Assembly (NCBI GenBank): GCA_028704125.1
Contig: JAQVLM010000134.1
Span: 1 to 7,822 of the forward strand
Reading direction: 5' to 3'
DNA length: 7,822 bases
From: Opitutales bacterium
GTDB lineage: Bacteria; Verrucomicrobiota; Verrucomicrobiia; Opitutales; JAFGAQ01
Shown here: piece after piece, positions 5,157-7,822 of the stretch
How positions within the stretch are numbered: the stretch's first letter is position 1
How the letters are laid out: each line of letters starts with the position of its first letter
Translations under genes and position numbers: made by a program
The notes under the pieces: generated by a model
What the model was told of the DNA's origin: nothing
What the model saw: the letters and a program-made list of their open reading frames with translations, nothing else
Databases searched by the model: none

Positions 5157-7406
5157 ATGCCACTATCCAATCGTGAAACGCGGAGCAACCACCCGCATCA
5201 CTCCCCCGCGAGGCCCATTCAGTTGGGTCTGGTCGGCAACCCCAACACCGGCAAATCCACCCTCTTCAACGCGCTGACCGGGCTGCGCCAGCATGTGGGC
5301 AACTATCCAGGTGTCACCGTTACCACCAAAACTGGGATTGTATTCCTGGACAAAACCCCGGTCTACATAACGGACCTCCCCGGAACCTATAGTCTGTCCG
5401 CCTCATCTCCAGATGAACGGATCGTGTTCGAGTTCCTGAGCGGACGCATCGAAAACGCTCCATCCCCCGACCTTGTGATTTGTGTGTTGGATGCCACCAA
5501 CCTGTCCCGCAATCTGTTTCTCGCCTCCCAAATCGCGGAACGGGAGATGCCGATGGTCATCGCATTGAGCTTTTGGGACTCAGCGATCCGCCAAAACATC
5601 AACATTGACGTAACGGAGCTCAGCAGTCGTCTGGGGGTGCCGGTTATCCCTGTTAGTGCTTCAACCGGAGCAGGCATCGCCGAGTTGAAGAAAGCCATTC
5701 AGTCGAGCCTCGAAAAGAAATCGAAAATGGTCCGGATCAATTGGCCCGGGCCGGTTCGCGATGCGATCGGGGAGCTCAGAAGAAGACTCGACAAACAAGG
5801 GCTGCATCTGGGGGAATCGGGAGCCCAGCGCGTACTCTTTGACAGTGTCCCTCAGGCACTGGATCCATTGGTCGAGAAACGGCCGGAGATCCGCTCTGCT
5901 GTTGTCGCCTGTCGCCAGATTCTCAAACGGGGAGGATTCCATCCCCAATCGGTTGAATCGATTGCCCACTTCAAGCACATCTCCGTGCTGATGGAGGGCA
6001 TCATCCGATCCCAGGGGGCCAGGGTGCGCTCCGGCGAGTCTGTGGACCGGATCCTGACGCACCGGTTCTGGGGCTTGGGTGTGTTCGTGCTTTTCATGTA
6101 CCTGGTTTTCCAGTCCGTTTACTCATGGTCCGAACCCTTCATGCAGTGGATCGAAACGGGAAAATCATGGCTGCAAAACGGGTGCGCTGGCGCGCTGACC
6201 TCCTTCCCTCAGCTGCAAAGCCTCATTACAGATGGAGTCATCGAGGGGGTCGGAGCGGTTCTGATTTTCCTGCCCCAGATCCTGACACTGTTCTTCTTCA
6301 TCGCACTGCTTGAGGAAACCGGCTACATGACCCGTGCCGCCTTTCTGATGGACCGTATCTTCGCATGGTCCGGATTGAACGGCAAAAGCTTTGTTCCGCT
6401 CCTGTCCAGCTTTGCCTGTGCGGTACCTGGCATTCTCTCGACCCGGACCATCGAAGACCGGGCCTCCAGACTGATCACAATCTTCATTGCGCCCCTGATG
6501 AGTTGTTCGGCCCGATTGCCGGTGTATGTGTTGATTATTGGAGCCCTCATCAAGCCCACCTATGGCCCGGCTATCGCCGGACTCGTGCTCTTTGGCATGC
6601 ACCTGCTCGGATTATTAATCGCACTGCCGACGGCATGGATCCTCACCAAAAGCATGAAGGGATACAAACCCAAGCCATTCGTTCTCGAATTGCCCGATTA
6701 TCAGGCACCCAAAATCAAGAATGTCTTGCTCCGCATGTGGTCGGAAGGGAAAGAGTTCCTCATCCGGGCAGGCACACTCATCTTCAGCATTACCCTAATC
6801 GTATGGGCGCTTCTCTACTATCCCAGACCGGAATCGGTTGCGGAATCAGTCAAGGCCCGTTTCGCTCAAGCCCATCCAACGCTTCAGGCGGATATGCCCG
6901 CATCCTCGGTATACGACCCATCCGGAATGCGCATCGATCCCGAAGCATTCGAACGTGAGATCGCGCGTGCCTATGTCGAGCAAAGCTACCTGAGTCGGCT
7001 TGGAAAAACGATCCAGCCCATCTTTGATCCGGCGGGCTTCGACTGGAAGATCACGCTTGGAGTTTTGGCCAGCTTCCCTGCCCGCGAGGTGATCGTCAGT
7101 ACCCTTGGCGTGATTTACAGCCTGGGAGGAGAAGTCGATGAGGCATCACCGAGTCTGCGCGATGCAATCCGGAATTCGAAGTGGACCGAAGGCCCGAGGG
7201 CCGGGCAGCCCGTCTTCACTCTTGCCGTCGGCCTCGCGATCATGGTGTTTTTCGCCCTCTGTCAACAGTGCGGTTCCACCCTCGCCGTCATACGGTCGGA
7301 AGCTAGCACCAAATGGGCAGTGGCATCCTTCGTCTACATGACAACCCTCGCATGGATCTGCGCCGTCATCACCTACCAGTCGGTCAGCTGGCTGACTTCC
7401 CTCTGA
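5157..7406 (+). CDS. feoB: Ferrous iron transporter B (G-domain membrane permease)
   Basis: FeoB carries Fe2+ across the inner membrane and has a cytosolic NTPase domain fused to a helical permease. In this 749-residue protein the G domain shows G1 GNPNTGKST (27-35), G2 with Thr54 in GVTV, G3 DLPG (73-76) and G5 SAS (167-169). The G4 motif, normally NxxD, reads SFWD (138-141), so the guanine-contacting Asn is Ser. A helical spacer follows (about 190-290). The permease runs from about 303 to the end and contains the two gate motifs, SSFACAVPG (417-425, with Cys421) and ASFPAREVIVSTLG (638-651), plus PLMSCSARLPVY (446-457) and CQQCGSTLAVIR (702-713). A loop of about 70 residues (556-625) separates two permease helices. 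The short N-terminal leader is His-rich (NHPHHSP, 11-17). ATG 5157 is preferred; a TTG at 5097 would overlap feoA and add 20 residues of no family resemblance. Length and motifs indicate an intact transporter. Confidence 0.96.
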   Translation: MPLSNRETRSNHPHHSPARPIQLGLVGNPNTGKSTLFNALTGLRQHVGNYPGVTVTTKTGIVFLDKTPVYITDLPGTYSLSASSPDERIVFEFLSGRIENAPSPDLVICVLDATNLSRNLFLASQIAEREMPMVIALSFWDSAIRQNINIDVTELSSRLGVPVIPVSASTGAGIAELKKAIQSSLEKKSKMVRINWPGPVRDAIGELRRRLDKQGLHLGESGAQRVLFDSVPQALDPLVEKRPEIRSAVVACRQILKRGGFHPQSVESIAHFKHISVLMEGIIRSQGARVRSGESVDRILTHRFWGLGVFVLFMYLVFQSVYSWSEPFMQWIETGKSWLQNGCAGALTSFPQLQSLITDGVIEGVGAVLIFLPQILTLFFFIALLEETGYMTRAAFLMDRIFAWSGLNGKSFVPLLSSFACAVPGILSTRTIEDRASRLITIFIAPLMSCSARLPVYVLIIGALIKPTYGPAIAGLVLFGMHLLGLLIALPTAWILTKSMKGYKPKPFVLELPDYQAPKIKNVLLRMWSEGKEFLIRAGTLIFSITLIVWALLYYPRPESVAESVKARFAQAHPTLQADMPASSVYDPSGMRIDPEAFEREIARAYVEQSYLSRLGKTIQPIFDPAGFDWKITLGVLASFPAREVIVSTLGVIYSLGGEVDEASPSLRDAIRNSKWTEGPRAGQPVFTLAVGLAIMVFFALCQQCGSTLAVIRSEASTKWAVASFVYMTTLAWICAVITYQSVSWLTSL

Positions 7407-7435
7407 AAACCAGTCCTCAATTTGCTACCAGCCTG

Positions 7436-7822
7436 TCACTCGTGCGTCTCATAACAGACGGAGACCCATTCTCCCATGACATGCACCGAACCGGAGAAGT
7501 GCCTGCTTTCGTGTGTCATCGCAAGCAGCCCACCAAAAACCTCCAGGATCTTGTGTTCCTCCCCGTGTAGGATACCACTCAAGATCAGGACTCCCTTATC
7601 CGGGTTCCATGCTCTCACGATATCTTCGGCATAGATCGCCAAGACGTCGGCCTGAATGTTGGCCATTATAACCGGAGCCTTGCGTCCGGCCAATCCATCC
7701 TCAAGCCCGGCGTGGCCAACCTCAACCGCACCTCGCATCCCATTGGAGTCCACATTCTCGAATGTCACCCGAACCGCCTCCGGATCCCGGTCAAACGCAT
7801 AGACAGGTGAATATCCCAAAAG
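7436..7822 (-). CDS. prmA: Ribosomal protein L11 methyltransferase, C-terminal part (N-terminus off right edge)
   Basis: The last 128 residues are present. They begin inside the S-adenosylmethionine-binding Rossmann domain and end at TGA 7436-7438. The visible order is typical of PrmA: AFDRDPEAV with the acidic residue after strand 2, then ENVDSNG, then MANIQADVL (the PrmA form of methyltransferase motif IV) and KGVLILSGILHGEE, ending in strands that include EWVSVCYE. PrmA methylates lysines and the N-terminal amino group of ribosomal protein L11 in the cytosol; the modification is usually dispensable for growth. The substrate-recognition domain and the glycine-rich SAM loop lie outside the window. 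The gene faces feoB with a 29-base gap and is not functionally tied to it. Confidence 0.9.
   Translation of the reverse strand, partial: LLGYSPVYAFDRDPEAVRVTFENVDSNGMRGAVEVGHAGLEDGLAGRKAPVIMANIQADVLAIYAEDIVRAWNPDKGVLILSGILHGEEHKILEVFGGLLAMTHESRHFSGSVHVMGEWVSVCYETHE

Noticed and set aside
5661..6602. Minus-strand frames of 133 and 145 codons antisense to feoB
   Set aside because: They overlap conserved FeoB sequence, are charged and Gln/Gly-rich without motifs, and lack ribosome sites.
6365..6958. Open frame of 197 codons inside feoB, plus strand, another frame
   Set aside because: It lies wholly within conserved FeoB permease coding sequence and has no recognisable feature of its own.
7383..7396. 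GTCAGC-TG-GCTGAC inverted repeat near the end of feoB
   Set aside because: The two-base loop leaves only a short real stem, it lies inside the coding sequence, and no T-run follows. It is not supported as a terminator.

Overview
The window looks like an ordinary chromosomal stretch of a diderm bacterium. It has moderate-to-high GC, genes on both strands, and no transposase, RNA gene or CRISPR array. The FeoB gate sequences (SSFACAVPG, ASFPAREV, CQQCGSTLAVIR) and the style of the large beta-sandwich membrane protein remind me of Verrucomicrobiota (Opitutae-like) or a relative. That placement is an impression from family resemblance, not a computed result.

Layout, left to right. (1) Positions 1-1261, minus: the N-terminal 420 residues of a large membrane protein of unknown function, running off the left edge and built from two copies of an ectodomain-plus-helix module. 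(2) 1262-1586: a gene-free divergent spacer. (3) 1587-2828, plus: an M29-family (aminopeptidase T/AmpS type) metallo-aminopeptidase with all expected metal ligands. (4) 2911-4485, minus, convergent with the peptidase: an atypical flagellin-like protein. It keeps the D1-like helical region but lacks the usual D0 termini and carries two copies of a beta-rich repeat. (5) 4562-4774, minus: a 70-residue one-helix protein with a Cys/Gly-rich tail, resembling FeoB-associated Cys-rich membrane proteins. (6) 4775-4867: a divergent control region with a near-perfect palindrome, a candidate metal-regulator operator. (7) 4868-5104 and 5157-7406, plus: feoA and feoB, a ferrous iron uptake operon. (8) 7436-7822, minus, convergent with feoB: the C-terminal 128 residues of ribosomal protein L11 methyltransferase (PrmA), running off the right edge.

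How the genes relate. The coherent functional unit is the iron module. FeoB is the Fe2+ transporter, FeoA its small SH3-like partner, and the divergent Cys-rich protein a probable accessory sharing the same control region. The peptidase, the flagellin-like protein, PrmA and the left-hand membrane protein show no obvious link to iron. The most unusual items are the flagellin-like protein without D0, the duplicated-module membrane protein, the divergent Cys-rich mini-protein with its palindrome, and the Asn-to-Ser change in the G4 motif of FeoB.
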